64,000 nt of DNA. Origin: Micavibrio sp. (GTDB lineage: Bacteria > Pseudomonadota > Alphaproteobacteria > Micavibrionales > UBA9664). The notes below the pieces were generated by a model. It ran no database searches. It worked only from the letters and a program-made list of their open reading frames with translations, and had not been told where the DNA came from. A program made the translations under genes and the position numbers. Location of the stretch: assembly GCA_002699085.1 (NCBI GenBank), contig PAAR01000027.1, forward strand, positions 1-64,000, read 5' to 3'. This document shows positions 38,294-47,594 of the stretch, piece by piece (position 1 is the stretch's first letter; every line of letters begins with the position of its first letter).

Positions 38294-40087
38294 ATGACAC
38301 ACGCACCAACAGATATAAAAACCTTTGATCCAATTGCCTTTGGCCAGCGCTTTACCACCCTGACTGAACGATTATATAAGGCCATGGAAAAGATCGCACC
38401 CAAAGCATTTGATGCCTCACTGGGCGATCAAAACTATGACCCTTTTAATCTCAAGCCAGCGATCTTGGAGTTTTTTGAAAAAGCATGGAAAGACCCCGAT
38501 AGTCTTCTAGCCGCCCAAGTTGACTTACTGCAAGACAACCTCCTTGCCCTGCACGATAGCTGGTATGCATTCTTAAATGGTGAGTATTTAGACGAAAATG
38601 ATACATCAACAAAAGACAAACGCTTTCGTAACCCTTTATGGCACACAAATCCTTATTTCCGCTTTGCTCGTGAAACATATCAAGCAACAGCGCAATGGAT
38701 GCTTAACCAAATATATGCCCGTGCCGATATTGACGAGCATACACGTAAAAAATTATTGTTCTTCACACAACAATATTTAGACGCTATCGCCCCTAGTAAC
38801 TTTCCATTCTTTAACCCTGATGTTATTCAACGTATGATTGATACAGGTGGGCTTAGCATCCTAGAAGGCATTGAAAACCTTATTGAAGACATTGAAAAAT
38901 CAGGTGGCAAATGGGGCTTAACCACCACCGATAAATCCGCCTTTAAAGTAGGTAAAAACCTCGCCATCACTAAAGGCTCTGTAATTTATCAAAATGATCT
39001 GATGCAGCTTATCCAATATGCACCGACAACCGATAAAGTCGCCAAAGAGCCTTTATTAATTATCCCACCTTGGATCAACAAATATTACATTCTTGATATG
39101 CGTCAGGATAATTCTTTCGTGAAATGGCTCGTCGATCAAGGCCATACAGTCTTTATCATTTCATGGGCAAACCCTACAGAAACACATCGTGATATTGATT
39201 TCGATGACTATATGACAATGGGTGTCTTTGAAGCAGTAACCGCCATTCAAAAAGCTACAGGTGAGAAAGAGATGAACGTCATTGGCTATTGCATTGGCGG
39301 TACATTACTAACGGGCACATTGGCTTACCTTGAAGCGACAAAGAAAACGAATCCCTTTAAGTCAGCAACGTTTTTAACCACTCTCGTTGATTTTGAGAAT
39401 GCTGGCGATCTCGGTGTTTTTATTGATGATGCCCAAGTCGATCTTATCGATCATCAGATGAAAGAAACAGGCTATATGCCGGCAGAAATCATGAAAGCGA
39501 CCTTCAGCCTATTACGCGCTAACGATCTTATTTGGTCTTTTGTAATTAATAACTATCTGATGGGCGCTGACCCCTTCCCATTTGATCTACTCTTCTGGAA
39601 TGATGATTCCGTCAATATCCCAGAAAAATGCCACAGCTTTTATCTGCGTAATATGTATCTAAAAAATAATCTCATAAAAAAAGATGCGATTAAATTTAAA
39701 GATGTGCCACTGGATATCACAAAGATCAAAACACCGAGCTATTTTTTATCCAGCAAAGAAGACCATATTGCACCATGGAAAACGACCTATTCTGCCACAC
39801 AGCTATTTTCTGGAGACTGTACATTTACCTTAGCGGCTTCTGGGCACATTGCTGGAGTCGTTAATCCACCTTCTGCAAACAAATATACCCATTGGACATC
39901 TGGTAAAAACAGTAAATCACCCGATATATGGTTTAGAAGTGCGGAACAAAAAGACGGATCTTGGTGGCCACATTGGCAGAAATGGATATCTAAATTTGAA
40001 AGCACGCAAATCCCTGCCCGCAAACCAAAGAACGAAATTGAACCCGCCCCTGGGTCATATGTGATTGGAAAAACCGACAGAGACTAA
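38294..40087 (+). CDS. phaC: Class I polyhydroxyalkanoate synthase PhaC
   Basis: The 597-residue protein has the N-terminal PhaC domain and an alpha/beta-hydrolase core. The lipase-like box is NVIGYCIGGTLLTGTL, with catalytic Cys near residue 335. The catalytic Asp lies in SSKEDHIAPW near 488 and the His in ASGHIAGVVNPP near 517. PhaC polymerises 3-hydroxyacyl-CoA into storage polyester on granule surfaces. Length fits class I. No phaA, phaB or phasin gene is recognisable beside it. Confidence 0.95.
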   Translation: MTHAPTDIKTFDPIAFGQRFTTLTERLYKAMEKIAPKAFDASLGDQNYDPFNLKPAILEFFEKAWKDPDSLLAAQVDLLQDNLLALHDSWYAFLNGEYLDENDTSTKDKRFRNPLWHTNPYFRFARETYQATAQWMLNQIYARADIDEHTRKKLLFFTQQYLDAIAPSNFPFFNPDVIQRMIDTGGLSILEGIENLIEDIEKSGGKWGLTTTDKSAFKVGKNLAITKGSVIYQNDLMQLIQYAPTTDKVAKEPLLIIPPWINKYYILDMRQDNSFVKWLVDQGHTVFIISWANPTETHRDIDFDDYMTMGVFEAVTAIQKATGEKEMNVIGYCIGGTLLTGTLAYLEATKKTNPFKSATFLTTLVDFENAGDLGVFIDDAQVDLIDHQMKETGYMPAEIMKATFSLLRANDLIWSFVINNYLMGADPFPFDLLFWNDDSVNIPEKCHSFYLRNMYLKNNLIKKDAIKFKDVPLDITKIKTPSYFLSSKEDHIAPWKTTYSATQLFSGDCTFTLAASGHIAGVVNPPSANKYTHWTSGKNSKSPDIWFRSAEQKDGSWWPHWQKWISKFESTQIPARKPKNEIEPAPGSYVIGKTDRD

Positions 40088-40089
40088 CG

Positions 40090-40275
40090 TTATTTAGAAC
40101 CCAGCATAACGCTCAAAGTCAAAAATGGCGAAGGTTTACGTGCTGGTCGCTCAGCTCTGTAAATTTGGCCATTAGCCTTAATTTGTGCTCCGTTAGCCGC
40201 TTTAATAGAAAATGCAATACGTTCTGCCTCATTCCACTTATGTGCAACATCTTTAAAAAAACCTGAAATATTCAT
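40090..40275 (-). CDS. Small basic hypothetical protein
   Basis: The 61-residue protein begins MNISGFFKDVAHKWNEAERI and ends with a basic, Pro-containing tail. ATG 40275 is preferred to GTG 40284 because AAGGTG sits six bases before it. It converges with phaC with almost no gap. No family is recognised. The conserved-looking KWNEAERIAFSI segment suggests a real protein. A link to PHA metabolism is only positional. Confidence 0.55.
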   Translation of the reverse strand: MNISGFFKDVAHKWNEAERIAFSIKAANGAQIKANGQIYRAERPARKPSPFLTLSVMLGSK

Positions 40276-40327
40276 TATATACACCTTATATATTTATTAT
40301 GAATACTAACTCAGAAATATAATTATG

Positions 40328-40834
40328 TCAATAAAAATCGGCCTTATCTAGCCACTTATTTAACGCCTTTAAAAATGGGGCTGCACGAGTAAAATAATCC
40401 TCAACAATTTCATCTTTAGAAGCCTCTTCTAAATATGCGGTCTGTTCATCAAAATTATAGAGTTTTTTAACCTTTAAGCCTATAGGATTATCCCCTTCCC
40501 ATGTACAGATGGGAAAGCCTCGTTCTTCAAGTTCTTTGTTCCAACTAGCATCCAAAGCACGCCAATTGCCGTTCTCTTCTATCTCTATATAAAAATGGGT
40601 CGCCAAAAGATCTTCTGGATATAGTTTAACAAGGTCCTTGGGAAGTGGTGTATCGTTCCAATCCATTTCACAAAACCGCCCCCGTACACCAAAACCAAGC
40701 ATACCTAACTCTTCTAACAATTCTTTATTTTTGATATAGCAATTCTGCGCCGTATCATCGGCTGTGACCATCACACGATAAGGACGATCTCTAATTTCTT
40801 CAAAAATTTTCCTTGCTTTGGTATATCTATCCAT
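40328..40834 (-). CDS. Transglutaminase-like fold protein
   Basis: The 168-residue protein shows a transglutaminase-like order of Cys, His and Asp: Cys in AQNCYIKNKELLEELG near residue 32, His in LLATHFYIEIEE near 78 and Asp in WRALDASWNKE near 92. Such a domain acts as cysteine protease, amidase or, in some families, without catalysis. The substrate is unknown. Its ATG overlaps the amn stop (TGATG), so the two are co-expressed. Confidence 0.7.
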   Translation of the reverse strand: MDRYTKARKIFEEIRDRPYRVMVTADDTAQNCYIKNKELLEELGMLGFGVRGRFCEMDWNDTPLPKDLVKLYPEDLLATHFYIEIEENGNWRALDASWNKELEERGFPICTWEGDNPIGLKVKKLYNFDEQTAYLEEASKDEIVEDYFTRAAPFLKALNKWLDKADFY

Positions 40835-42348
40835 CACTGAAATGCGACTTCGTTGAATGATCGAAGTTTACGGCTGTGCAAGCGGTCTGGGCCCATTTTT
40901 CGTAGCGTAGACATCGCCAACAAACCAATTTGCAAATGCTGGTTCACACGCTCACGGTAAAAACTGTCTGCCATACCAGGGAGCTTTAGCTGCCCATGGA
41001 ACGGCTTATCCGATACACATAACAATGTGCCATATGGCACACGGAAACGGAAACCATTGGCCGATATGGTGGCCGACTCCATATCCAAAGCAATTGCTCG
41101 ACTTTGTGAGAGCATGAGATTATTAGTCGCTGCTGGTTGTAATTCCCAATTCCTATCATCAATCGTCGCAACAGTCCCTGTCCGCATAACTTTCTTACGG
41201 TCATAACCTTTAAGACCGATCACTTCTGATACAGCTGTTTCTAACGCTTGTTGAATCTCAGCCAATGGCGGAATAGGAATCCCCACAGGTAAATCTTTAT
41301 TGAGGACGTTATCAAGACGCAGATAACCATGGGCGAGTACATAATCGCCAAGGCTTTGTGATTGACGAAGACCTGCACAATGTCCGAGCATGAGCCATGC
41401 ATGTGGCCTTAAAACAGCAACATGATCCGTAATTGTTTTAGCGTTCGACGGGCCAACACCAATATTAATCATAGTGATCCCATTGCCATCAGCACGTTTT
41501 AAATGATAAGCAGGCATTTGCGGCATACGAGACAAATTAAAGCCTGTTTCCTCTGCCTTATCTGGATAAGCTTCTTGATTATACACCACATGATCGCCAG
41601 GGCTTACAAAACTAACGTAATCAGCGGCATCATCCTGATGTTCATATTTCTTACCATGGCCTTTTTCCATGAGGCCACGAGAGATTTTTACAAATTCATC
41701 AATATAAAACTGATAGTTGGTAAAGATTACAAAGTTTTGGAAATGCTTTGAACTGGTACCGCAGTAATGCCGTAGTCTTAACAAACTTAAATCAACACGA
41801 GACGCCTTAAACAGTGATAAAGGCTTATCCTCATCCATAGCAACCTGATAGGTACAATTAGCAATCTCGTCATCCATAAACTCAAGGTCTGGACGATCAA
41901 AATAATGCGGCAAATCCTCTATGAGTTTTGGCGAGAGATCACTTTCTAAATGGAAGTCCTCGCCAAGCGCAAAATGAACAGGCATATAGCTATCGCTCTC
42001 GCCAATTTCAACGCCACAATCATGGTTTTGTAAAAGCAGCTCTATCTGACGCAGATAATATTCATCGAAAATATCAGGGCGTGTCACAGTCGTACTATAT
42101 GCACCGTTTTTTTGAGCAAAACCAAAAGACACACGAGAATCTTGGCGGTGAATATTCTTCGGTGAAATTTTTATATACGGATAGCAAGCTCTAACGGGCT
42201 TTTTAGGCACAACACCTTTAGCATAGGCCATGAAATTATCGTGTAAAAAAGCCACATTGCGCTCATAAATTTGCTTAATAGCAGCAACTGCTTTTTTAGC
42301 ATCTTTATATTTTTTAGGGGCAATCTTTTTCGGTGATATATAGCTCAT
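40834..42348 (-). CDS. amn: AMP nucleosidase
   Basis: The 504-residue protein fits Amn: an N-terminal AMN domain, then a nucleoside phosphorylase-like C-terminal domain with INIGVGPSNAKTITDHVAVL near residue 298, LMLGHCAGLR near 320 and ALDMESATISANG near 425. The enzyme hydrolyses AMP to adenine and ribose 5-phosphate, helping to adjust adenylate pools. Length and motifs are normal. It is followed by the coupled transglutaminase-like gene. Confidence 0.95.
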   Translation of the reverse strand: MSYISPKKIAPKKYKDAKKAVAAIKQIYERNVAFLHDNFMAYAKGVVPKKPVRACYPYIKISPKNIHRQDSRVSFGFAQKNGAYSTTVTRPDIFDEYYLRQIELLLQNHDCGVEIGESDSYMPVHFALGEDFHLESDLSPKLIEDLPHYFDRPDLEFMDDEIANCTYQVAMDEDKPLSLFKASRVDLSLLRLRHYCGTSSKHFQNFVIFTNYQFYIDEFVKISRGLMEKGHGKKYEHQDDAADYVSFVSPGDHVVYNQEAYPDKAEETGFNLSRMPQMPAYHLKRADGNGITMINIGVGPSNAKTITDHVAVLRPHAWLMLGHCAGLRQSQSLGDYVLAHGYLRLDNVLNKDLPVGIPIPPLAEIQQALETAVSEVIGLKGYDRKKVMRTGTVATIDDRNWELQPAATNNLMLSQSRAIALDMESATISANGFRFRVPYGTLLCVSDKPFHGQLKLPGMADSFYRERVNQHLQIGLLAMSTLRKMGPDRLHSRKLRSFNEVAFQ

Positions 42349-42376
42349 AAGGCTTAGTTTGCCCTAACCACAAAAG

Positions 42377-43549
42377 CTATTCAATCCCTAAAAGCGAGTG
42401 TGCATAATCCTCGGCCTTAAATGGACGCAAATCATCTATGCCTTCACCAACACCAATGAGATGCACTGGCAAGCCAAATTGATCGGCCAGTGATACAAGC
42501 ACACCACCCTTTGCAGAGCCATCAAGTTTGGTAACAATCAATCCTGTTACATCAACCATCTCCTTAAAGGCCTCAACTTGAGAATGCGCATTCTGTCCTG
42601 TCGTTGAGTCAAGCACCAACACACAAGCATGCGGTAAATTCTCATCTTGTTTTTTAAGCACGCGAATGATCTTTGCTAACTCTTCCATTAAGTTCTTTTT
42701 ATTTTGCAAACGCCCTGCCGTATCAACCAACAATACATCAACACCTTCAGCCTTTGCTTGCTCATAAGCTTCATAAGCCACCGCAGCGGCATCGGCTCCA
42801 ATATCCTTTGAAACGACCTTACAAGAGGTGCGCTCACCCCATACTTGCAACTGTTCAACAGCCGCAGCACGGAACGTATCCCCTGCTGCCAACATCACCG
42901 ATTTACCTTGCTGTTTTTTAAAACTTTGCGCCATTTTACCAATGGTTGTTGTTTTACCTGCACCATTTACACCCGCCACCAAAATAACCATCGGCTTATT
43001 GGCGGTCAGTTCCAATGGCAAAGCCACTGGCTTTAAAATCTCTTCAATTTTACCGCTAAGATACGCTTTCACTTCTTCTGGCTCAATATCTTTGCCGAAA
43101 CGCTCTGCACGTAAAGTTTCAACTAAACGAGCCGCCGTTGAAGGGCCAAGATCAGCTGTGATAAGCAACTCTTCAAGCTCTTCTAAAGTGTCATTATCGA
43201 GCTTTTTCTTGGTGAAGATATCACCTATACCTGTCGTCAGTTTTTTCGATGATTTTGACAGACCAGATGTCAGTTTAGAAAACCAGCCACCCTCTTTTGA
43301 ATGGTCAGATAAATCCTCACGCTCCTTAGCATCATCTGTTTTTGTATGTTGCGGGGTTGGCGTAATGGGCGTTTCACGGATCACACCATTTTCAGTACCT
43401 TCAATTTCGTGTTTCGTTTCAAGGTCCAGATCAGAATCTTCCGCATCTGTTGATGGCTCAATATCAGGTGCTTTTTCAGGGTGTAGTAATTTATTATCAC
43501 GAACCTCTTCCTCTTGCGCCTTTTGATTTTTCTTTTTACGCCAAAACAT
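42377..43549 (-). CDS. ftsY: Signal recognition particle receptor FtsY
   Basis: The 390-residue protein has an acidic, low-complexity A region (residues 1-85) and then the NG GTPase. The G1 loop is GVNGAGKTTTIGKMAQ near residue 192. DTAGRLQNKKNL (G3), TKLDGSAKGG (G4) and GVGEGIDDLRPF follow. FtsY receives SRP-ribosome complexes at the membrane. Its partner ffh is close by at 45399 on the other strand. mtaB precedes it by 20 bases. Confidence 0.96.
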   Translation of the reverse strand: MFWRKKKNQKAQEEEVRDNKLLHPEKAPDIEPSTDAEDSDLDLETKHEIEGTENGVIRETPITPTPQHTKTDDAKEREDLSDHSKEGGWFSKLTSGLSKSSKKLTTGIGDIFTKKKLDNDTLEELEELLITADLGPSTAARLVETLRAERFGKDIEPEEVKAYLSGKIEEILKPVALPLELTANKPMVILVAGVNGAGKTTTIGKMAQSFKKQQGKSVMLAAGDTFRAAAVEQLQVWGERTSCKVVSKDIGADAAAVAYEAYEQAKAEGVDVLLVDTAGRLQNKKNLMEELAKIIRVLKKQDENLPHACVLVLDSTTGQNAHSQVEAFKEMVDVTGLIVTKLDGSAKGGVLVSLADQFGLPVHLIGVGEGIDDLRPFKAEDYAHSLLGIE

Positions 43550-43569
43550 ATATTGCCTCGATTTTTATA

Positions 43570-44826
43570 TTATTGTGAGACTATCTTACCAAAAAGACGA
43601 CCGTCCACAAGACTTGTAATATAAACTATGGCGAGAGAACCAATCGGCAAGGGATCATCGAAATGAACTTCCGCAAAACATTCGCTGTGGCCTACATTAT
43701 CTTTTTCAACAATGATCTGCACCTGCTTACCGATTTGACGCTCGTTAAAGACTGCTAATTGCGCCTCACCTAATCCACGCAGCTTGGCGGCACGTTCCTT
43801 ACGTATCGGCACAGGCACTTGTTTATTAGCCGGTATTTTGGCTGCTGGGGTGCCTTCTCGTTCCGAATAAGGAAAGACATGCAGGAATGTTAAATCACAT
43901 TCCTCGACAATCTTCATTGAATTCTCAAACATCTCATCTGTTTCCGTTGGAAAACCAGCGATAATATCAGCACCAAAAGACATATCAGGGCGTAAAGACC
44001 GAGCACGCTTACAGACATCAATAACGTCTTGGCGATTATGACGGCGTTTCATGCGTTTTAAGATCATATCATCCCCCGCTTGTAAGCTAAGGTGTAAATG
44101 CGGCATCAAACGAGGCTCATGCTCAATTAACCACCATAAATCTGCATCAATTTCTACAGGATCCAGTGAAGACAAACGAATACGGGGTAAGTCTGGCACT
44201 AACGCCAATACACGGCGGATCATCTGACCTAATGTTGGCTTTCCTGGTAAATCAGGACCATAGGATGTGACATCCACGCCGGTCAGCACAACTTCTTGAT
44301 AGCCTTGTTCTACCAAATGCTTAACCGCTTGAGCGATCTCGCCAATCGGCACAGAGCGAGAATTACCACGACCATAAGGAATAATGCAAAATGTGCAACG
44401 ATGGTCACAACCATTTTGCACCTGCAAAAAAGCCCGCGCTTTACCGTCAAATCCATTGACCAAATGCGACGCTGTCTCTGTGACAGACATAATGTCATTA
44501 ACCAACAACTTCTCTGTTGGCTTTCCTGTCCATGTTTCTTCCTTGAGTTTTAAATCATTGCCGATAACTTGATCAACCTCTTTCATACCGCCATAACCGT
44601 CTGGGTCAATCTGTGCGGCGCAACCTGTTACAATGATTTTAGCATTTGGATTCTCACGACGTGCTTTACGGATTGCTTGACGAGCAGAGCGTTCTGCCTC
44701 CTTTGTCACAGCGCATGTATTGAAGATAATCGCCTCTTCAAGCCCTGCCTTATCGGCATGCTCTTGCATGACCTGAGACTCATAGGCATTTAAACGACAA
44801 CCAAATGTGACAACTTTTGCGTTCAT
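43570..44826 (-). CDS. mtaB: tRNA t6A37 methylthiotransferase MtaB
   Basis: The 418-residue protein has the three-part MiaB-family layout. There is an N-terminal methylthiotransferase domain with Cys residues (VTFGCRLNAYES, NTCAVT, VTGCAAQ), a radical SAM core with CDHRCTFCIIPYGRG near residue 145, and a C-terminal TRAM domain. MtaB adds methylthio to t6A37 in tRNAs reading ANN codons. ATG 44826 (MNAKVVTFG) is preferred to TTG 44835. ftsY lies 20 bases downstream. Confidence 0.94.
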   Translation of the reverse strand: MNAKVVTFGCRLNAYESQVMQEHADKAGLEEAIIFNTCAVTKEAERSARQAIRKARRENPNAKIIVTGCAAQIDPDGYGGMKEVDQVIGNDLKLKEETWTGKPTEKLLVNDIMSVTETASHLVNGFDGKARAFLQVQNGCDHRCTFCIIPYGRGNSRSVPIGEIAQAVKHLVEQGYQEVVLTGVDVTSYGPDLPGKPTLGQMIRRVLALVPDLPRIRLSSLDPVEIDADLWWLIEHEPRLMPHLHLSLQAGDDMILKRMKRRHNRQDVIDVCKRARSLRPDMSFGADIIAGFPTETDEMFENSMKIVEECDLTFLHVFPYSEREGTPAAKIPANKQVPVPIRKERAAKLRGLGEAQLAVFNERQIGKQVQIIVEKDNVGHSECFAEVHFDDPLPIGSLAIVYITSLVDGRLFGKIVSQ

Positions 44827-44871
44827 AGGCCGCAAATTACATGAAAAAACACCTATAAGTAAAACTATTTA

Positions 44872-44901
44872 TTGACTTCAATGCTATATTTTTAACATAA
44901 T
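44872..44901 (+). promoter_or_regulatory. Putative promoter of the 44907 gene
   Basis: TTGACT at 44872-44877 and CATAAT at 44896-44901 are separated by 18 bases. Transcription from it would begin about at 44907-44909, which is the ATG itself, implying a leaderless message. Confidence 0.45.
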
Positions 44902-44906
44902 ACGGA

Positions 44907-45254
44907 ATGACTTGCGCTTTATACACTTATAACATTCATTTTTTTAATAATGACATTGAGTTAGGCCATTATTGTGCAGCGCTTACAGCGGCGCATAAAG
45001 GCTATGCACAAGATGTTATAGAGATCGTTCAACAAGCCGAAGTTCAATTAGGACAAGGCATAGAGTGGACACATGTAAGTTTAGAAAACCCTGAGCTTTA
45101 CCCAAAAGAGAATTACAAAAAAATAAAAACACTTAGCAAAGCACAGTTAGAAACCTTAAAAGACGTCGCCGCAGAAGATATAAAAGCGGCACAACTGCGC
45201 CAACAAAAATTTATAAAGACTATGCATATAGTGCCTCATATACAGCCTACATAA
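44907..45254 (+). CDS. Hypothetical protein (115 residues)
   Basis: The protein begins MTCALYTYNIHFFNNDIELG and ends with a Lys/Gln-rich helical part. Composition is that of a real soluble protein; no family is recognised. No Shine-Dalgarno sequence precedes the ATG, but a promoter seven bases before it would give a leaderless message. It lies between mtaB (divergent) and ffh and is followed by the ffh promoter. Confidence 0.55.
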   Translation: MTCALYTYNIHFFNNDIELGHYCAALTAAHKGYAQDVIEIVQQAEVQLGQGIEWTHVSLENPELYPKENYKKIKTLSKAQLETLKDVAAEDIKAAQLRQQKFIKTMHIVPHIQPT

Positions 45255-45269
45255 AAACACCTTAAAAGC

Positions 45270-45298
45270 TTGACATCCCTACACCAACCGTGTTTATA
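45270..45298 (+). promoter_or_regulatory. Promoter of ffh
   Basis: A consensus TTGACA at 45270-45275 is followed after 17 bases by TTTATA at 45293-45298. It would start a leader of about 90 bases before the ffh UUG. Confidence 0.6.
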
Positions 45299-45304
45299 TC
45301 CCCC

Positions 45305-45385
45305 ATAATTTCACGAAAGTCTTATATTTTCGTGTCCGAGGATACCCCCCAGCCGGCGTGATACGCTCACTGGGGCTAAAACATA
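45305..45385 (+). promoter_or_regulatory. Structured 5' leader of ffh
   Basis: The leader holds a hairpin with a 7-bp perfect stem (CACGAAA/TTTCGTG) and, after CCGAGGATA, a second hairpin closed by CCCCAG/CTGGGG around an inner GCGTGATACGC hairpin. The ribosome site GGAG lies at 45388-45391. It lacks the conserved core of 4.5S RNA. Structured leaders before ffh have, as I recall, been proposed in marine alphaproteobacteria; whether this is the same motif is not known. Confidence 0.5.
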
Positions 45386-45398
45386 TTGGAGTTTGACT

Positions 45399-47012
45399 TT
45401 GTTTGAGTCACTAGGTGAAAAATTAGGCGGCGTTTTTGATAAGCTGCGTGGCAGAGCGACCCTCTCAGAGGATATCGTTAACGAAGCAATGCGTGAAATC
45501 CGCATTGCCCTTTTAGAAGCCGATGTTGCCCTACCCGTTGTTAAACAATTCATTGCGCAAATCAAAGAAGAAGCCGTTGGCGCTGAAGTCCTTAAATCCG
45601 TTAAACCCGCACAACAAGTCGTTAAAATTGTCAACGATGCCATGGTTGTACTGCTTGGCGGTTCTGATGATGAAACAGCACTTAATTTAGAGGCAAAACC
45701 ACCTGTTGTTTATTTAATGGTCGGTTTACAAGGATCGGGTAAAACAACCTCCTCTGCTAAAATTGGTCGTTTCCTACAAACAAAATTCAAAAAGAAAGTT
45801 TTGATGGCATCGCTAGACGTTCAACGTCCTGCTGCCCAAGAACAGCTTGCCACCTTAGGTCAACAAACTGATGTTGCAACATTAGAAATTGTTAAAGGTC
45901 AAAAACCAAAAGACATTACCAAACGTGCTTTGGATTCTGCCAAAAAAGAAGGCTTTGACGTTCTTATCCTAGATACAGCGGGTCGCCTTTCTATTGATGA
46001 AGACCTAATGACAGAAGTGGCAGAAATTGCCAAACTCTCATCACCTACCGAGACACTTCTTGTCGCCGATGCCATGACAGGTCAAGATGCCGTCAATACC
46101 GCACAAAATTTTAATGCACGCGTACCGATTACAGGGGTTGTTTTAACCCGTATGGACGGTGATGCCCGTGGTGGTGCGGCTATGTCTATGAAGGCTGTTA
46201 CAGGTAAGCCAGTAAAGCTTATCGGGACAGGCGAGAAATGGGATGCGCTTGAACAATTCCATCCAGAACGTGTTGTTAGCCGTATTTTAGGAATGGGTGA
46301 CATTGTTTCTATGGTTGAAAAAGCCGCAGAAACCATCGACCAACAAGATGCTATGAAAATGGCTGAGAAATTTAAAAAAGGTCAATTTGATCTGGATGAT
46401 TTCCAAAGCCAGTTAAAACAAATGCGCAACATGGGCGGCATGGGTGCAATGCTTAAAATGCTCCCTGGTATGGGCAAGCTAAAACAAATGATGGACACCG
46501 CCAATGTTGATGATTCAATGATGGTACGCCAAGAAGCAATCCTCTCGTCTATGACCAAAAAAGAACGAGCGCAACCGGCTATTCTGAACGCTTCACGCCG
46601 CAAACGTATTGCGGCTGGCTCTGGCTCATCTGTGCAGGACGTCAATAGGCTATTAAAGCAATTTGATGGTATGCAACGCATGATGAAACAGCTCAAAAAA
46701 GGCGGCATGGGTGGCATGATGAATGCCATGAAAGGTATGCTCGGCGACGGTGGCATGGATCAATTAATGGGTGCCGCTGGTGGCTCTGCTGAAATGGAAA
46801 AAATGGCTAAAGAGATGGGTATAGATTTACCGAGCTCAAACAGCGGATCACCTTTGGGCGACAATCCGTTCCTGTCAGGTGGTAATATGCCTGCTGGTAT
46901 GCCTACCAACCCAGAAGGTTTAATGAATATGCCAGGCCTACAAGGCCTGAGCCAAGGTATGTCAAAGTCTCGATTCACGAAGAAAAAAGGCTCGAAACGT
47001 AAAAAGAAATAA
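45399..47012 (+). CDS. ffh: Signal recognition particle protein Ffh
   Basis: The 537-residue protein begins MFESLGEKLGGVFDKLRGR and has the NG GTPase domain (GLQGSGKTTSSAKIG near residue 107, DTAGRLSIDEDL, TRMDGDARGG). A long Met- and Gly-rich M domain binds 4.5S RNA and signal sequences. TTG 45399 is taken as start: GGAG at 45388-45391 is seven bases upstream, while TTG 45393 is only one base away. The C-terminal tail with repeated GGMGGM segments is longer than in E. coli. Confidence 0.96.
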   Translation: MFESLGEKLGGVFDKLRGRATLSEDIVNEAMREIRIALLEADVALPVVKQFIAQIKEEAVGAEVLKSVKPAQQVVKIVNDAMVVLLGGSDDETALNLEAKPPVVYLMVGLQGSGKTTSSAKIGRFLQTKFKKKVLMASLDVQRPAAQEQLATLGQQTDVATLEIVKGQKPKDITKRALDSAKKEGFDVLILDTAGRLSIDEDLMTEVAEIAKLSSPTETLLVADAMTGQDAVNTAQNFNARVPITGVVLTRMDGDARGGAAMSMKAVTGKPVKLIGTGEKWDALEQFHPERVVSRILGMGDIVSMVEKAAETIDQQDAMKMAEKFKKGQFDLDDFQSQLKQMRNMGGMGAMLKMLPGMGKLKQMMDTANVDDSMMVRQEAILSSMTKKERAQPAILNASRRKRIAAGSGSSVQDVNRLLKQFDGMQRMMKQLKKGGMGGMMNAMKGMLGDGGMDQLMGAAGGSAEMEKMAKEMGIDLPSSNSGSPLGDNPFLSGGNMPAGMPTNPEGLMNMPGLQGLSQGMSKSRFTKKKGSKRKKK

Positions 47013-47044
47013 CTGATTAATTAACGCTACAAAAGGAGAAAAAC

Positions 47045-47587
47045 ATGGCACTAAAAATCAGACTATCAAGAGGCGGACGTAAAAAACGTCCATTTTATTC
47101 CGTTGTTGTTGCTGACAGCCGTCAGCCTCGTGACGGTCGCTTCATCGAGAAATTGGGTACATATAACCCACTTTTAGCAAAAGATGACGCAAACCGTGTA
47201 ACACTTAATGGCGAGCGTATCACATATTGGTTAAGCCAAGGCGCACAAGCATCTGACCGTGTTGCTATGTTCTTGGGTAAAGCGGGCATAACAGATATGC
47301 CAGCACAAAGAAAGAGCGTTGAAAAAGCAAAGCCAAAAGCAGCAGCATTACAACGTGAAGAAGATAAAAAAGCGAAGCTAGAAGCGAAAAAAGAGGCGGA
47401 AGCTCAAGCGAAAGCTGATGCAGAAGCAGCTGCAGCGGCACCTGCTGAAGAAGAAGCACCTGTTGAAGAAGCTGCGGCAGAAACGCCAGCAGAAGAAACA
47501 ACAACCGAAACATCTGCGACAGAAGAAACAGCAGAAGCGCCTGCTGAAGAAGTATCTGAAGAGAAAAAAGAAGAAGCTTCTGCATAA
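47045..47587 (+). CDS. rpsP: Ribosomal protein S16 with long acidic tail
   Basis: The first 85 residues are a normal bS16 ([39 protein letters not shown]). The product continues to 180 residues with a Lys/Ala region and then an Ala/Glu/Thr-rich repetitive tail, about double the usual length. Alphaproteobacterial S16 proteins often carry such tails. It begins 32 bases after ffh with AAAGGAG in front and leads the rpsP-rimM-trmD-rplS set. Confidence 0.97.
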   Translation: MALKIRLSRGGRKKRPFYSVVVADSRQPRDGRFIEKLGTYNPLLAKDDANRVTLNGERITYWLSQGAQASDRVAMFLGKAGITDMPAQRKSVEKAKPKAAALQREEDKKAKLEAKKEAEAQAKADAEAAAAAPAEEEAPVEEAAAETPAEETTTETSATEETAEAPAEEVSEEKKEEASA

Positions 47588-47594
47588 AACTTTC

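Noticed and set aside
45300-45398. 4.5S SRP RNA gene before ffh
   Set aside because: The conserved SRP core (GGUCAGG, GGAAGG, AGCAGCC region) is absent; it reads as a leader.
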